A stretch of DNA of 64,000 nucleotides from Halichoerus grypus (GCF_964656455.1 NC_135725.1:51281688-51345687), one strand, 5' to 3'. Shown: positions 47,816 through 59,275, numbered from the stretch's first letter. Program-made: numbers and translations. Notes: a model not told the origin generated them from the letters alone.

Positions 47816-48539
47816 TGGAAAATGAAAGCCAAGAAAAAACAATACAACAACTGCAGTAACAATGCCAGAAGTAGCTATTTGCAGCATTGACTAGAGTAAA
47901 CAAGTGAGGCTCACCTTCAAAATAAGATTTGAGGTGAGGGTGCGTCAAATAATTCCATCATTCAAGAGGACAGAGAGTTATTTATAAGCAAAAAAAAAAA
48001 AAAAATCTAGTAAAGAAAAGAATTCCAGATTTGTCCCTTTGATGGAAAGTTTGTGCTCCTTTTAAAATATTAATGTCCTTAGTGTGATAAAAAAGACTTA
48101 AAATTTTTTAAAGTAGAAATGGAAGAGTATAGAATTACTTAAAACAAACAGTGCTGACTTATTTTTATACATGGGTCTCCATATTTTCTGCAGGAAAAAA
48201 GGATTAACTATGTAATAAAAATTATGAATATTCTGACAAAAAATATGAACTGAGGCCCAACTTTGCAGATCAGGATCTATCACCTAAGACTAGGCAGTAT
48301 GCAAAAAGGCGGGAAAAGGAAAAAAAAAACAACAGAATAGAACACTATCCTTTACTGCCTGAGTGCACTTCCTTCTTAAAAGTGGTTTGTGGGAGGTTCC
48401 TTAGAAACTAATCTATAAAATTGATTATTTTATGATTTTCATTAAAAAAAGGAAAGAAACTAAGATTTAGTCAGACTGCCATAACATCTACTATTATGTA
48501 CTGTAAATATAAATTATCTTCATTACTTCATGGTTTATA
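47816..48539. other. No gene seen
   Basis: AT-rich DNA with A-runs at about 47991-48005 and 48320-48329. Confidence 0.4.
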
Positions 48540-48670
48540 TTTTAGCCATTCAATAACTATAGAATCTTTATTATATGCCAGGCCTTGGATTGAACTTTAG
48601 GAAACAAAATTGAGAATAAAACAGTCTGTGTTCTCAATAATTTTATGATCAAATGGGAGAGATACATCTG
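48540..48670 (-). mobile_element. L2 LINE 3' end relic
   Basis: Antisense L2 tail: 'tagccattcaataactatag', 'ctttattatatgccaggcct', 'tgagaataaaacagtctgtg' and 'ttctcaataattttatgatc'. Confidence 0.6.
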
Positions 48671-48789
48671 TAAATTGATAATATTGGTATTAGCTCATTA
48701 CTTTTGTATCACTACATTATAATTTTATCTCAACTGTAATAAACTTTAGTATGTTTCAAGATTTGTTCTTGTGGCATTTATCCTTAATA

Positions 48790-49375
48790 ATTTATTTTTC
48801 AGGTTTATTGAGGTATAGTTGACATATTAAATGGTAAAATATTTGACGTGTACTCCGTGATGATTTGAGATTTGTATACACTGTCAAAGGATTCCTCCCA
48901 TCCTCCCGTCTAGTTAACACATCCATTACCACATATACATATATATGTATATATATACAAGAACATGCATGATATACATGTATATATACGAGAACATTTC
49001 AATTCTATTCTTTTAGCAAATTTCAATTATATAGTAAGGTGTTATCAACTATAGTCACCATGTTATACATAAGATCCTCAGACCTTATTCATTTAATAGC
49101 TGAAAGTTTGTATCCTTTTACCAACCTCACCCTATTTCCCCCACCCCCTGGCAACCACTTTTCTAACTCTTCTGCGGTATTTCTATGAGTTTTTTGTTTT
49201 TTTTTTTTTAGTTTCCACATGTAAGTGATGCCATGCAGACTATTTGTCTTTCTTGGTCTGGCTTGTTTCACTTAACATAATGCCCTCAAGTTTCATCTAT
49301 GGTGTTGCAAATGGCAGGATGTCCTTCTTTCTCGTAGCTAAATAATAATTCTTTATAAAATATATGTATATATAA
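48790..49375 (-). mobile_element. Old LINE-1 3' end with TA-rich insertion
   Basis: Antisense L1 3' UTR: 'caggtttattgaggtatagt', 'tgacatattaaatggtaaaa', a TATA-rich block at about 48938-48990, 'tttcaattatatagtaaggt', 'caccatgttatacataagat', 'accccctggcaaccactttt', then the ORF2 end at 'tggtgttgcaaatggcagga' and 'gtagctaaataataattctt'. It is of similar age to the copy at 32690-33290. Confidence 0.87.
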
Positions 49376-49499
49376 CTTCTTGTTGTCTTATCCTTATTTA
49401 GTCCATTTACCTTCCTCTTTCCCACTGCCCAAGAGGAAGTTATAGATGCCAAGGTCAATAAGCCAATAGCAGTGGAAAATACATATTGGGAGAGTGCTT

Positions 49500-49640
49500 T
49501 ATCATTAAAAATGTGCTGCCACATACATTAATTCTTTGATCCTCCCCGAGGTAGGTACTACTACCACCATCCTTATTTTACTGTTGAGAGAAGAGAGATC
49601 AAGAGGTTAAGCGACTTGCTCAAGGGCAGATAGCTGTAAC
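49500..49640 (-). mobile_element. MIR SINE relic (partial)
   Basis: Antisense MIR: 'tcctccccgaggtaggtact', 'actaccaccatccttatttt', 'agagatcaagaggttaagcg' and 'acttgctcaagggcagatag'. Confidence 0.78.
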
Positions 49641-49729
49641 AACTAAAACCAAGTTATTTGATTCAGGATAAGGATTTAATTACAATAACCAAGATATAGG
49701 TAGATTCTATAAACACAATATAGGATTGT

Positions 49730-49890
49730 ACATCTATTAACAACTTAATTCCTCTGAAAAAATCCTATGAGGTTTGTGCCACTATTATGTCCATGCTTTC
49801 ATACGAAGGATAAAATGAATCGTTTATGGCCACACAGCCATTACTTACTAGAAGCAGTTTAAATGTGGACAGTGCTCTCTACTGCCTGTT
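49730..49890 (-). mobile_element. MIR SINE relic (partial)
   Basis: Antisense MIR: 'cctatgaggtttgtgccact', 'attatgtccatgctttcata', 'tggccacacagccattactt' and 'agaagcagtttaaatgtgga'. It is a second antisense MIR about 90 bp after the previous one. Confidence 0.65.
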
Positions 49891-49955
49891 ACATTTCTCT
49901 TCTGACTCCAACTGTCTCTCATTGGTATTTATCATCAAAAATCACACATAATTTT

Positions 49956-49970
49956 TATTTTTTTTAAGAT

Positions 49971-50001
<31 letters not shown>

Positions 50002-50169
50002 TTTGAGACAGAGAGAGCGCCAGGGGGGAGAGAGAGGGGGAAAGAATCTCAAGCAGACTCTATGCTGAGCCAGAGCCCCATGAGAGGCTTGATCTGATGA
50101 CCTTGAGGTCATGACCCTAGCCAAAACCAAGAGTCAGACGCTCAACTGACTGAGCCATCCAGGTGCCCC
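49956..50169 (-). mobile_element. CAN-SINE with expanded tail
   Basis: Antisense CAN-SINE. Its tail has expanded into about eleven ATTT/TTTA units (49970-50004). The body has 'gtcatgaccctagcc' and ends 'gagccatccaggtgcccc'. The flanks AAAATCACACATAATTTTT (from 49937) and AAAATCACATGTGATTTTT (50170-50188) look like a target duplication with about three differences, so it is older than the copies at 40.5 and 58.7 kb. Confidence 0.92.
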
Positions 50170-50202
50170 AAAATCACATGTGATTTTTTAAAAGATAAAC
50201 AA

Positions 50203-50420
50203 AAACAAACCATGAGAGACTCTGGACTCCGGGAAACAAACTGAGGGTTGCAGAAGGGATGGGGGCGGGGGGGGGCGGGGTAACTGAGTGATGGGCATTA
50301 AGGAGGGCACGTGTTGGATTGAGCACTGGGTGTTATACACAACTAATGAATCATTGAACACTACATCAAAAATGAATGATGTACTATATGTTGGTTAATT
50401 GAACATAATAATAAAAAAGC
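50203..50420 (+). mobile_element. LINE-1 3' UTR end
   Basis: Only the last part of the carnivore L1 3' UTR is present: 'aaccatgagagactctggac', 'gggaaacaaactgagggttg', a G-rich block at about 50258-50280, 'gggcattaaggagggcacgt', 'gagcactgggtgttatacac' and 'aacataataataaaaaagc'. It begins a few bases after the SINE's right flank, so the two are nearly adjacent. A C-run follows at 50422-50430. Confidence 0.9.
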
Positions 50421-52154
50421 TCCCCCCCCCAAAAAAACCACACAACAAAGACAAAGTGACTACTAATTTTTCATGCTTTGCTGTCAAACCAACAATGAAT
50501 CCCCCTGTCTTACTAAGTGTATCAAATGTAGTCTATTGGGCAATTCAGACACATCCTAAGCAAAAGAAAATAACTTCAGTAAATACGTTCTTATCAATTT
50601 GTCTTCCTCCTTAATTCTTTCCTTTAATCCTACCATTTTCTTGACTTAGCATCTTAATCACTCCCTTCCAAGCCCTATGTATCCTTAACCACCCAGCTAA
50701 ATTTCAACCATCCTCAGTTATACTACCCATTCTTACGCTCTTTAAATTTTGTTTAAACCATGTATATGTTCAACATAATCTGTCATCTGGCTTTATGCTC
50801 TAGCACTGTTCTCATATTGTGTTAAGTGAATAAATCCTTGAGTTTATATACCTCCTAGGGTAGGGCAGATCTACTTCATTAATGAAATAACAACATATTC
50901 ACAGATGTTTACATTTCAATAGAAAGGATCTTCAGTATCAAAACAACACTTACAAGAAATAGGCTTCCCTGACTTAAAAATAAAAACAGTTCAATTGTCC
51001 TCAAATTTAAAAGATCTTATAAAGTCAAAGTCAAGAACAAAAGCCATCAGAGTCAATTCTCTTGATGTACCTTGACCTAAAACTAAGGATGGATGAGGGA
51101 AAATTTAACAACACAATCTGATTACTTGGCACATTTTAAATAAAAAACCTGAAATCAAATATTGGGACTGATTTTGTTGATTAAGCCACCCAAAGGCAAA
51201 GTAATTGGATCATTTAAATCTCAGCTGTGTGGTATGCTCTATATATGACTCAAACACCATTTCCAAAGAAATATTTTTCCATTTTATGCTAACTCATCTT
51301 TGAACGTCAGTAAAAAGGGGGAAATATGAAACGTTACAGGGTTGAGGGTGGAAGAGAGAGTGCTTTGATCTGTATTTTCTATTTATGGATCATCCTCTGT
51401 ATAGGTTTGGTCTTCATTCTGAAAATTCCTAACTTTTAACAATAAAATGCCTCCAGAAATGCAGACCTGTTAAAAGGCATTAAACCATATAAACATTTTT
51501 AAATATAAATATGTTATTAATAATTTTACAATTTCATCCAAGTTACTCATTCCTATTTGTTTTCCTGATGTGTTTTTTTCTCCTTAATTACCTGTCTCAG
51601 AGATACTTCCTTTTGTGTCTGTCTTTCCTTGTGTTCCCTTGAGGCCTCATAATTAGAGCTTGCAGCACCTCTGCACCAAACAGGAAACCAAGAAAATCTT
51701 GCTTGGTTTCAGGTTTTTGTAAAAATCTGAAACCTGGAACTGGGTTTATCAAAAGTTTTCTTGAGGTAGACAAACCTTTCAGCAAGTTTTGTATAAATCT
51801 GGGATGAATTCAAACAGCCTGAGCCAATTAGTTTTTTGGCAGGGAAAATTGTAACATATGACAGTTGTGTCTGGGCTAGATGGCTTTATATAAAAATGGG
51901 TGACTTTGGATGGATCTGGCTTTGAATGTGTTGGCTCTTTCCACCTGCAGGGACAAAATGTGATACAAGACTTGCAGAATTCTGTCCTCTCAGGTTCCTT
52001 GCAGGCACATTTGTCTGCTGCCATCTTATTTCCCAGGCAGAATGTTTCTTTATTCAACAATGAACATTTCCTCCCATTTGTTTTAATACTGGAATTTATT
52101 TTCCTTTAAAAACAGTGAGGATCAACTAGTAACTTACACAGGGACTGGTCACAA
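50421..52154. other. No gene seen
   Basis: Unique AT-rich DNA. A mildly L2-like stretch may lie around 50600-50840. At about 51930-51950 a T/C-rich tract ending in CACCTGCAG resembles a splice acceptor, but no convincing coding frame follows. Confidence 0.38.
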
Positions 52155-52280
52155 AAGGGAATAAGTCTCAAACTTCAAGTGTCATGTGGGCAGGGATTTC
52201 TGTTCTATTTACACCTCCTAAAACAGTGCCTAGTATGTAGTAGGTGATCAATAAATATTTGTAGAATGAATAAATAAAAA
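52155..52280 (+). mobile_element. L2 LINE 3' end
   Basis: Clear L2 tail: 'tgtgggcagggatttctgtt', 'aaaacagtgcctagtatgta', 'gtaggtgatcaataaatatt' and 'tgtagaatgaataaataaa'. Confidence 0.85.
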
Positions 52281-53685
52281 CTCAATGCCTTTAAAGAAAC
52301 AACACAGCAGTAGAGTGAAAGGGAAAAGAAATTCCCCAGTATCTCCCCAAATTCCTTAGCCTACCTGTTATTAAAAGTACTTTTACTTCTTCCTCAAATT
52401 TTCAGTTTACCAGATAATTACAGGATTACCCAAAGAAGTCTATGCCTTAGCCATGTATGTTTTTGCTTAAATATATAATAGTGGTATTGGTGGGCACATA
52501 AGAGCAGAAGTAGTCCTTGGGGTAATTACATGGTTCTCTCTATGGAAAATAACTGCCAACACTTGTAATGTTTTTCTTGGTCTCTTTCACAAAACTGAAA
52601 GAGACTAAAGAAACTCTTATGTTATACATGAGGAATGTAAGTTTAAAGAAAGGACATGATTACCCAAAATCTTACTCAAAGTTTTTGATTAGGGGAAAGA
52701 CCGGTACGTGGCTAGGTCACGTGGCTTTAAGTATTATTTTCACTCTACCATGGTGAAATTTTTCTTTCCCTCACTTTCTTTTCTTCACACAAAATGCATC
52801 ACAAAATATTGGAGTTTATTTTAATTTTCCATTGGGAGTGGATCTGAAAAGAACTACACCACAAATGTATGAACTCATCAAAAACAAAAACAAAAGCACT
52901 TCCCTTCACAAAATTATTATTCCTCTTCCTTCCTGCAAATGTGTGCCTTCCCTCCAGAACTTTCAGTTATCCTATATTCATCTGAGCTCCATTAAAAAGA
53001 CCACATATTTATATGGTCTATCATTACCCTCAGTTTTAGTTTTGCCCAGAGTTAGAAGAAACAAGAACTCTAAGATTCATTATATCTTTCCAGGGCTCAC
53101 ATACATGCACCTTGAAATATCCAGAGCTTAAACAATAACTCCTGAAATTTATCTAAGTAAGGATCCCAGGTCTGTACTGTGAAGACAGTGAGTCATCATA
53201 TTTGGTTCCTTTTCCTATCATCTCTGTTCTTACACAGTGTCCCTGCTCCATATTTAACTCATTTTGTTTTGTAAGTCCTTGACCCAAGTGTCAAGCATGT
53301 CAACTTGGTGCAATTTGAATGTCACTCTAGTGACCAGATAGCTAAGGCTACTCAATAATTAATGGTACACTTCTATTTTGGCACACAGCGTAGGCCTCAG
53401 AAATAGAACATGAGAAAAAAAATAAAGCTGATCACTGGAAAATCAAATAAAAATAGAGGAGTCAATGATTTAGAACCATGAAATTAACCCAAAGAATTCT
53501 CCATAGCACCCAATACTTCCACTTTTATATTTTGAAGAGTCAGACATTACAAGACCGCACCCACCACCCCAGGGTCCCTACATATATATTCACCTAATTA
53601 TTCACCATGATTTTATAAAGCAAGTACTTAGACAATGTCTTTGCTCAGTCCCTGTAGCTATATGTGTATTCATGAAAGTGTTAAT
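52281..53685. other. AT-rich DNA, no gene seen
   Basis: No exon or transposon recognised. The 99-codon frame at 52832-53131 has no visible domain. Confidence 0.4.
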
Positions 53686-53689
53686 AAGC

Positions 53690-53780
53690 ATTAAATATGT
53701 ACTTGCACCATATTACAGTATCCTGGGTACCGGGGGTACAACTGAGAACAAGATAGACTCAGGTCCTACAATGTAGGACT
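53690..53780 (-). mobile_element. L2 LINE 3' end relic
   Basis: Short antisense L2-like block: 'attacagtatcctgggtacc', 'gggggtacaactgagaacaa' and 'gatagactcaggtcctacaa'. Confidence 0.5.
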
Positions 53781-53789
53781 TAGATTCTA

Positions 53790-54250
53790 TTTTTTTAATC
53801 CTATTATCTTTCTCCTCTCCTTCTGGAACTCCAATTTCCTATATGTCAAACCACTTAGTATTGATTACATATCTCTAAGGCTCTGTTCATTTTACCTCAA
53901 TCCTTTTTCTATTCTTCACATTGATAATTTCTACTAATCCATCTTCAAATATATGTACTCTTTCTCTTTGTTATCTTCAAAATGTAGTTATTATATATTG
54001 CAGTTGTATATTTAAGATCTAGAATATCCTTTTTATTTAGTTTTTATTCCTTTGCTGAGATTCTCCATCATTTTATTCATTACACATATATCTTCCTTTA
54101 TGTCATTAAAAATATTTATACTGGCTGCTTTAAAGTCCTTTTCTGCTAATATCATCCAGGTTATTGAAAGATCAATTTATACTACCTGCTTTTTCTTTCA
54201 CATTTATTTTCTTCATATACTATATATTATTGATAATAAGTTGTAGAAAC
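53790..54250 (-). mobile_element. Ancient L1-lineage fragment (antisense)
   Basis: The pattern 'tctcctctccttctggaact', 'ccaatttcctatatgtcaaa', 'cctttgctgagattctccat', 'actggctgctttaaagtcct', 'tttctgctaatatcatccag' fits an antisense segment of old L1/HAL1-type elements. Assigned by pattern only; the name is uncertain. Confidence 0.5.
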
Positions 54251-54728
54251 TAGATATTGCAATGTTACTGTGATGAGTGATAATTTTTTCTTCTAGAACC
54301 AGATAACTTGCCTAGATTCCAACTCCAAATTCTGTCCCCTGGGGGAGACCATAATCTGAGATTCCTGCATACTTCTTTCAACTTCCAGATGCTGTGTTTT
54401 TTCATTTGTTTGTTTGTTGTTTGTTGTTGTTTTGTTGGGCCCCACAGATTTTTTTCCCCAAGAATGCCAGACAATTTAGTCAGTTTAGCACTAAGTATTT
54501 TGGTGGATTTTCAATGCAGTTTTGGGGCCTAAGTCACTTTGTATCTCTTCCTTCCAGGATTTCTCCCTAACTTTAAGGCTATTTTTCTAGCCTCAGACTC
54601 TGTTCACTGATTCTTCAAGGCAGTAAGACATTAGCTCTTTGCCTTCAGAAGCTTCTGTATAGGCTTGAGCATGCACACAAGCAAAGAGCTTCAAAATAGC
54701 AAATCTCACCTGTTACATTTCATCTTTC
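54251..54728. other. No gene seen
   Basis: Unique DNA with a TTTG/TTGT-rich run at about 54404-54437. Confidence 0.4.
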
Positions 54729-54875
54729 AAAGGGGAGGAGACGGGAGGGGAAATGAGGGGAGGGGAGGGGTAGGAAGGGGAGGGGAGGGGAGGGGAGGGG
54801 AGGGGAGGGCCAGGGAAGTTGGGGTAGGCAGAGGAAGGCAAGGCAAGGGAAGAAAAAGAAAAGAAAACGAAAAGC
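54729..54875. repeat. Polypurine (GGGGA)n-type satellite
   Basis: GGGGA pentamers with interruptions, densest at 54776-54808, decaying into GGCAAG and AAAAG variants. Runs of four Gs at five-base spacing on the plus strand have strong G-quadruplex potential. Open frames across it are low complexity (Gly/Arg/Glu). Confidence 0.95.
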
Positions 54876-55811
54876 TCTCTTCTATTAAGATTCCATTAAT
54901 TGTCAGAGGTAAAGATGTATTGGAATCAGATAAACCTTGACCTTCGAGATAGCATGCTGAGTCTCTTCATTCTGTCCATAACAGGACACAATAAACCTAG
55001 GGCTGACCGAGCCTTTAAAAAAAATTTCAGTCATACCCTCAGGCTAATCAATAGATTCTCCATTATGGTCAGGTCTATCTATGCTAAAATGCTAATGTCA
55101 GTGTTAATCCAAGTCACAGTCACTTGAGTTGGGAAAAACACACATGCAAACTCAACAACATGGCTTGAACATGGTGATTTTCTCTTAATGGACTGAGAAT
55201 ATTTGTTGCTCATGAGTAACTGAGCATAACTCCTTGCTATAATACACAAGGACAACCGAGTTTTCTTACTGGAAAGGGGTTATTTATCAGTAACTTTCTC
55301 AACATGATATATGGAAGAATAAAACACTAGACATTAGGGCCATCAGTGTAAGGTTTTTGTTTTGGATATGCTGTTAAGAAAACAATCAGTTTTATCATCA
55401 GGAAAGCCTTTATTCTATTTCTGTGGAGAAAAATAACCTCCCACCTGCTGTTAAACATACTTAATTGAAGAGATCCGACTGTACTGCTTACACTTGTGGC
55501 ATATCACTTGAACTTTTGACTAAGTATCATTCTTCTAACATTATCACAGAATCCTAGCTCATCATGAAACAGAGGTGCTAATCAAGAGGAATTACTTAGT
55601 AATTATATTTTTATTTAGAATTCTAAACATGAGCATTGCTATTTTTGGAAGCACCCCAATCATAATTTCTCCATATGTATTTATCTAAAAAGATTCAATT
55701 AACCCTTTGTTATCTGAGCAAACCTAGATTTGTTGCCCCTCTTGTAGCACTGTTTGATGCGTAAACATGTTTTAGAACAAAATGTTCAAAGCTATAATTA
55801 TTAATTATAAT
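54876..55811. other. AT-rich DNA, no gene seen
   Basis: No exon or transposon recognised. Confidence 0.42.
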
Positions 55812-55870
55812 TGACACACACACACACTCACACACATCCAATTGGTTCTTTCTCTGGAAAACCCTGAAAC
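55812..55870 (+). mobile_element. LTR end fragment in plus orientation
   Basis: A CA-rich run leads into 'atccaattggttctttctct' and 'ggaaaaccctgaaac'. This is the reverse complement of the LTR end seen at 60034-60066 ('tgttagtcaaagttctctag'). It is therefore opposite in orientation to the LTR body at 55987-56440, although the two would normally be collinear parts of one element. Confidence 0.55.
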
Positions 55871-55873
55871 CCT

Positions 55874-55897
55874 GAGATAGATAGATGATAGATAGAT

Positions 55898-55930
<33 letters not shown>

Positions 55931-55986
55931 GTAGATAGATAGATAGGCAGATAGGTAGATAGGTAGATAGGTAGATAGATAGATAG
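55874..55986. repeat. (GATA)n tetranucleotide microsatellite
   Basis: About 26 GATA units with GATGATA, GGTAGATA and GGCAGATA variants. It gives Ile-Tyr-Leu-Ser runs in antisense frames. It sits exactly between the two oppositely oriented LTR pieces. GATA arrays are usually highly polymorphic. Confidence 0.96.
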
Positions 55987-56440
55987 GATTGGCCCATCTG
56001 ATTACAGAGGCTAACAAGTCCCAAGATATGCATCTGGCAAGGTGGAGACCCAGAAGAGCTGGCGGTATAGTCCTGTCCAAGTCCAGAGGCCGGAGAACAT
56101 GGTGTAGATCTGGTCCAGAGGCCAGTAGGCTTAAGATCCAGGAAGAGCCAGTGTTTTAAGTCCAAAAACGGGAAAAAGAATTATGTCCCAGCCTGAAAAT
56201 AGTCAAGCAGGAGGAATTTCCTACTACTCAAAGGAGGGTCAGCCTTTTTGTTCTATCCAGGCCTTCAACTGATTGGATGGGAACCATCCACATTAGGATG
56301 AGCAATCTGCTTTACTCAGTCCACTGGTTCAAATTTTAATCTCATCTGGAAACACCTTCACAGACATACTCAGAAAAATATTTGATCAAATGTCTGGGCA
56401 CCTTGTGGCCCAGTCAAGTTAAAATTAACCATCACATTAA
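55987..56440 (-). mobile_element. LTR-type element (family unassigned)
   Basis: Plus-strand reading shows an antisense LTR-like repeat: 'ttggcccatctgattacaga', 'gctaacaagtcccaagatat', 'cagaagagctggcggtatag', 'gtcagcctttttgttctatc', 'aggccttcaactgattggat', 'gagcaatctgctttactcag', 'gtctgggcaccttgtggccc' and 'aaaattaaccatcaca' at the end, the reverse of a 'TGTGATGGTTAATTTT' LTR start. Short internal duplications around 'gtccagaggcc' are typical of this family. I know the pattern but cannot give the family name with certainty. Confidence 0.7.
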
Positions 56441-56929
56441 GTGAAAGTGAAATGGCTAACTTATTTCAGCAATTTCTGTCCATTATATATTGTCTTGACG
56501 AAAAAAAAAACATGAGATTCAGTTCTAACTCTGATAACCAGATAAGGAAATTATTTTAATAATTCATGTAATATGTTTTTTCTCAAGTGTAATAATTAAG
56601 CTTCAGTTTATGCCTGATGCATACAATTTATGCTTCTTTGTTTCCAAGATAATATCATGCTGCCCTTTTTTGGCACATATTTTTCCTATCTGCCAATGTG
56701 CCAAAATGAAAATAATCTTCAAAAAGCTGTACAGAAACATACTTTGGGGACATACAAGTGACATTAACAAACGCTATTATGAAAATGCTATAATAGTTTT
56801 TTTTAACAGAGGTGTTTTCAACAAAAGTTTTAATTTTTAAACATGTAATTTTTATTGTTATACCTCAACTGAGAAGCAACAATCATGGTCAAATTGGTTA
56901 GGTAAAAAACAATTCCAACTACCAATCAG
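56441..56929. other. No gene seen
   Basis: AT-rich unique DNA. Confidence 0.4.
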
Positions 56930-57070
56930 AACAGCTGGGTTTTAGTTCTGGTTTAGATATTTCACTAGCTATATAAGCATGGTTATGGCATAAAATTTCT
57001 CTGATCCTCAGTTTCTAGAACAATAAAATAAGGAGATTAAATGATAAAAATGGAAAGTCTGCAAATTTCT
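56930..57070 (+). mobile_element. MIR SINE relic
   Basis: Shows 'gttttagttctggtttagat', 'tttcactagctatataagca', 'tctctgatcctcagtttcta' and 'aacaataaaataaggagatt', the order of MIR landmarks. Confidence 0.68.
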
Positions 57071-57089
57071 TGATAGCTCCTTGAGTTAT

Positions 57090-57215
57090 AATTTTCTCTC
57101 AATTCAGTTCAACAGACATGTATTCTTGCCTATGAACCAAAGGTGAAACCCTGCGCTAGGTACATTTGGGGATACAGAGATTAATAACACATAATTCTGT
57201 TACCTCAAGGAGTTC
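57090..57215 (-). mobile_element. L2 LINE 3' end relic
   Basis: Antisense L2: 'ttcaacagacatgtattctt', 'ccctgcgctaggtacatttg', 'gggatacagagattaataac' and 'cctcaaggagttcaccacct'. Confidence 0.65.
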
Positions 57216-57479
57216 ACCACCTAGAGGGAAAGAAAAAAATGAATCCACAGCTTCTTTACTGTTTGAAGGACCATAGTAAATATTTTAACCAAGTTACAAA
57301 GCCAAAACCATAAAATGACAGAGATGAGAATAATCATTCTCAACCAAGGTAACAGAAGACATGGTATTTTATGTGAGCAGAAATTCAATATATTATGCAA
57401 CCCACTATACTAAACTTTACTTTTGTTTCAGTACTTAGAATGAAACAAAATGTTGTATTGTGTAACTTAAACACTATAT

Positions 57480-57930
57480 GGAGCGGATCTTGGTGGAACT
57501 GCAGTATGTCGTAGAGGTAATGCTACATAGCACCAAAATGCATTTCCTTCTCTTCCTGGTCACACAACCAGTCCACATTCCTCAGCTTTTTCCTTCAATT
57601 AGAATGGCTGGGTAACTGAGTGCCAATGCAATACAGGTAAAGGGAAATACACCCTTTCAAGGCCCACACTCCAAACACCTTGTCTACAGTACTACTCATT
57701 CTTTTCTCTCTTTTGTTAGCCAGATTCAAGAAATCCACTGGTGACCCTGAGGTAATGAAGAAGTGAGAAGATACTCAAAGAAAAAGCCAATCACCTGAAT
57801 GATTGTGTGGACAAGAACCCTTTTCATGGCAACACACACTGGATGTAACATGAGCATAAAATAAACCTTAAATCACTGCAATTTTTGGAGTGTAAAAGTA
57901 CTTAGCCTACTTGGGCTCATAGAGAAATTG
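57480..57930 (+). mobile_element. Probable MaLR-type LTR relic
   Basis: Sense-orientation pattern: 'gcggatcttggtggaactgc', 'gtcacacaaccagtccacat', 'aattagaatggctgggtaac', 'catggcaacacacactggat', 'gtaacatgagcataaaataa' (holding an AATAAA signal) and 'accttaaatcactgcaattt'. This order fits an MLT1-group LTR. It is old and solitary. Confidence 0.5.
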
Positions 57931-58272
57931 GTACCTTGACATGTAATAATTTCATAACAAAACAGATTATGTGGTGTAGGTTTAGCAATGGGGTGGTAGT
58001 AGGAATAAAATTCATTTCAGAGGCAAGACACCCAGCAGCCTATATTATACGATAGCAATATGGTAACAGGGAATTAGACTAGGAAAACTGACAGAATTCA
58101 AGGAAAATAGAGAAACCCACAATCATAGTTAGAGATTTTAACATCCTGCTTTCAGTAATTTAAAAAAACAAATGGATAAAAATCAAAATAATATAAAATA
58201 TCTAAATACTTTCAACCAACCAGACATAATTGAGATTTATAAAATATTACACCCAAAACACTGAAGAATATA

Positions 58273-58600
58273 CTATTGACCCTTGAACAACACAGGTTTG
58301 CACTGTGTGGGTCTACTTATATGTGGAATTTTTTTAATAGATAAAGTATAGTACTATGTCCTTATGATTGTCTTAATAAAACTTTCTTTTCTCTAGCTTA
58401 CTTTATTGTAAGAATGTGGTATATAATACATATACAAAATATGTGTTAATCATCATTTATGTTATTGGTAAGGCTTCCAGTCATCAGTAGGCTATTAGGA
58501 GTTAAGTTTTTGGGGAGTCAAAAATTATACCTAGATTTTCAAAGGTGAAGGGTTGGGGCTGTCAGCACCCTTAACCCTGTGTTGTTCAAAGTTCAACTGT
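58273..58600. mobile_element. Tigger/MER2-like DNA transposon remnant
   Basis: The ends are inverted repeats: left 'ttgacccttgaacaacacag', right the reverse complement 'ccctgtgttgttcaaagttc'. Flanking TA dinucleotides are consistent with Tc1/mariner-pogo insertion. The interior includes 'gtgtgggtctacttatatgt', 'agcttactttattgtaagaa' and 'gttaagtttttggggagtca'. It is non-autonomous and lies inside the ancient L1. Confidence 0.82.
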
Positions 58601-58683
58601 ATATTATTTTCAAGCAAATGAAGATGTTCACCAAGACCATATTTGGGGCCATAGACCAAATCTCAAAAAACTTCCAAAGAATT

Positions 58684-58920
58684 AAAATCATCTAGAATAG
58701 GGCGCCTGGGTGGCTCAGTCATTAAGCATCTGCCTTCGGCTCAGGTCATGATCCCAGGGTCCTGGGATTGAGTCCCACATTGGGCTCCTTGCTCAGCGGG
58801 GAGCCTGCTTCTCCCTCTCCCCCTCCCCCTGCTTGCATTCCCTCTTTCGCTGTGTCTCTCTCTGTCAAATAAATAAATAAAATCTTAAAAAAATAAAATA
58901 AAATAAAATCATCTAGAATA
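58684..58920 (+). mobile_element. Young CAN-SINE, 16-bp perfect TSD
   Basis: A full-length CAN-SINE, about 58700-58904, with head GGGCGCCTGGGTGGCTCAG, 'gggattgagtcccacattgg', CT-rich block and AAATAAATAAATAAAATCTT tail extended by AAAATA units. The duplication AAAATCATCTAGAATA at 58684-58699 and 58905-58920 is exact. It is inserted in the ancient L1. Confidence 0.97.
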
Positions 58921-59132
58921 TATTCTCTAATCACATTAATTAAAATTAAGTAAAAAGAAAAACCCAAAATATCTAGAAAATCGCCAAATATTTAGAAGTC
59001 AAGCAATGCCCTTCTAAATACTCACAGGTCAAAGAAGAAATGACAAAGGAAATTAGAAAATATTTCAACTTGAATCATAATGAAAACACAATGTGTCAAA
59101 GTTTTGGGACTGCAGCTAAAGCCCTTACAGGA

Positions 59133-59275
59133 AAATGTTTGCTTCTTTTTTTCTATTTTAATTCCGGTGTAGTGAATATGCAGTGTTATATTAGTTTCTG
59201 CTGTATAATACAGTGATTCAACGATTCTATACATTACTCAGTTCTCATCATTTAAGTGTACTTTTAATCCTCTTC
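59133..59275 (-). mobile_element. Short carnivore L1 3' UTR fragment
   Basis: Antisense pattern of a carnivore L1 3' UTR: 'tattttaattccggtgtagt', 'gaatatgcagtgttatatta', 'gtttctgctgtataatacag', 'tgattcaacgattctataca' and 'cacctatttcactta'. It belongs to a different 3' UTR type from the G-rich copies elsewhere in the window. No clean duplication was found. Confidence 0.68.

Noticed and set aside
51930..52110. Splice-acceptor-like tract followed by a short open frame
   Set aside because: The frame after the acceptor is short with no matching donor or protein-like signal strong enough to call an exon.
55874..55986. GATA array as a cluster of GATA-factor binding sites or a CRISPR-like array
   Set aside because: It is a simple tetranucleotide microsatellite with no spacers, so not a CRISPR. 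Function as a binding platform cannot be inferred from the motif alone.
55710..56165. 151-codon antisense frame with Ile-Tyr-Leu-Ser repeats
   Set aside because: It translates the GATA array and the LTR beside it.
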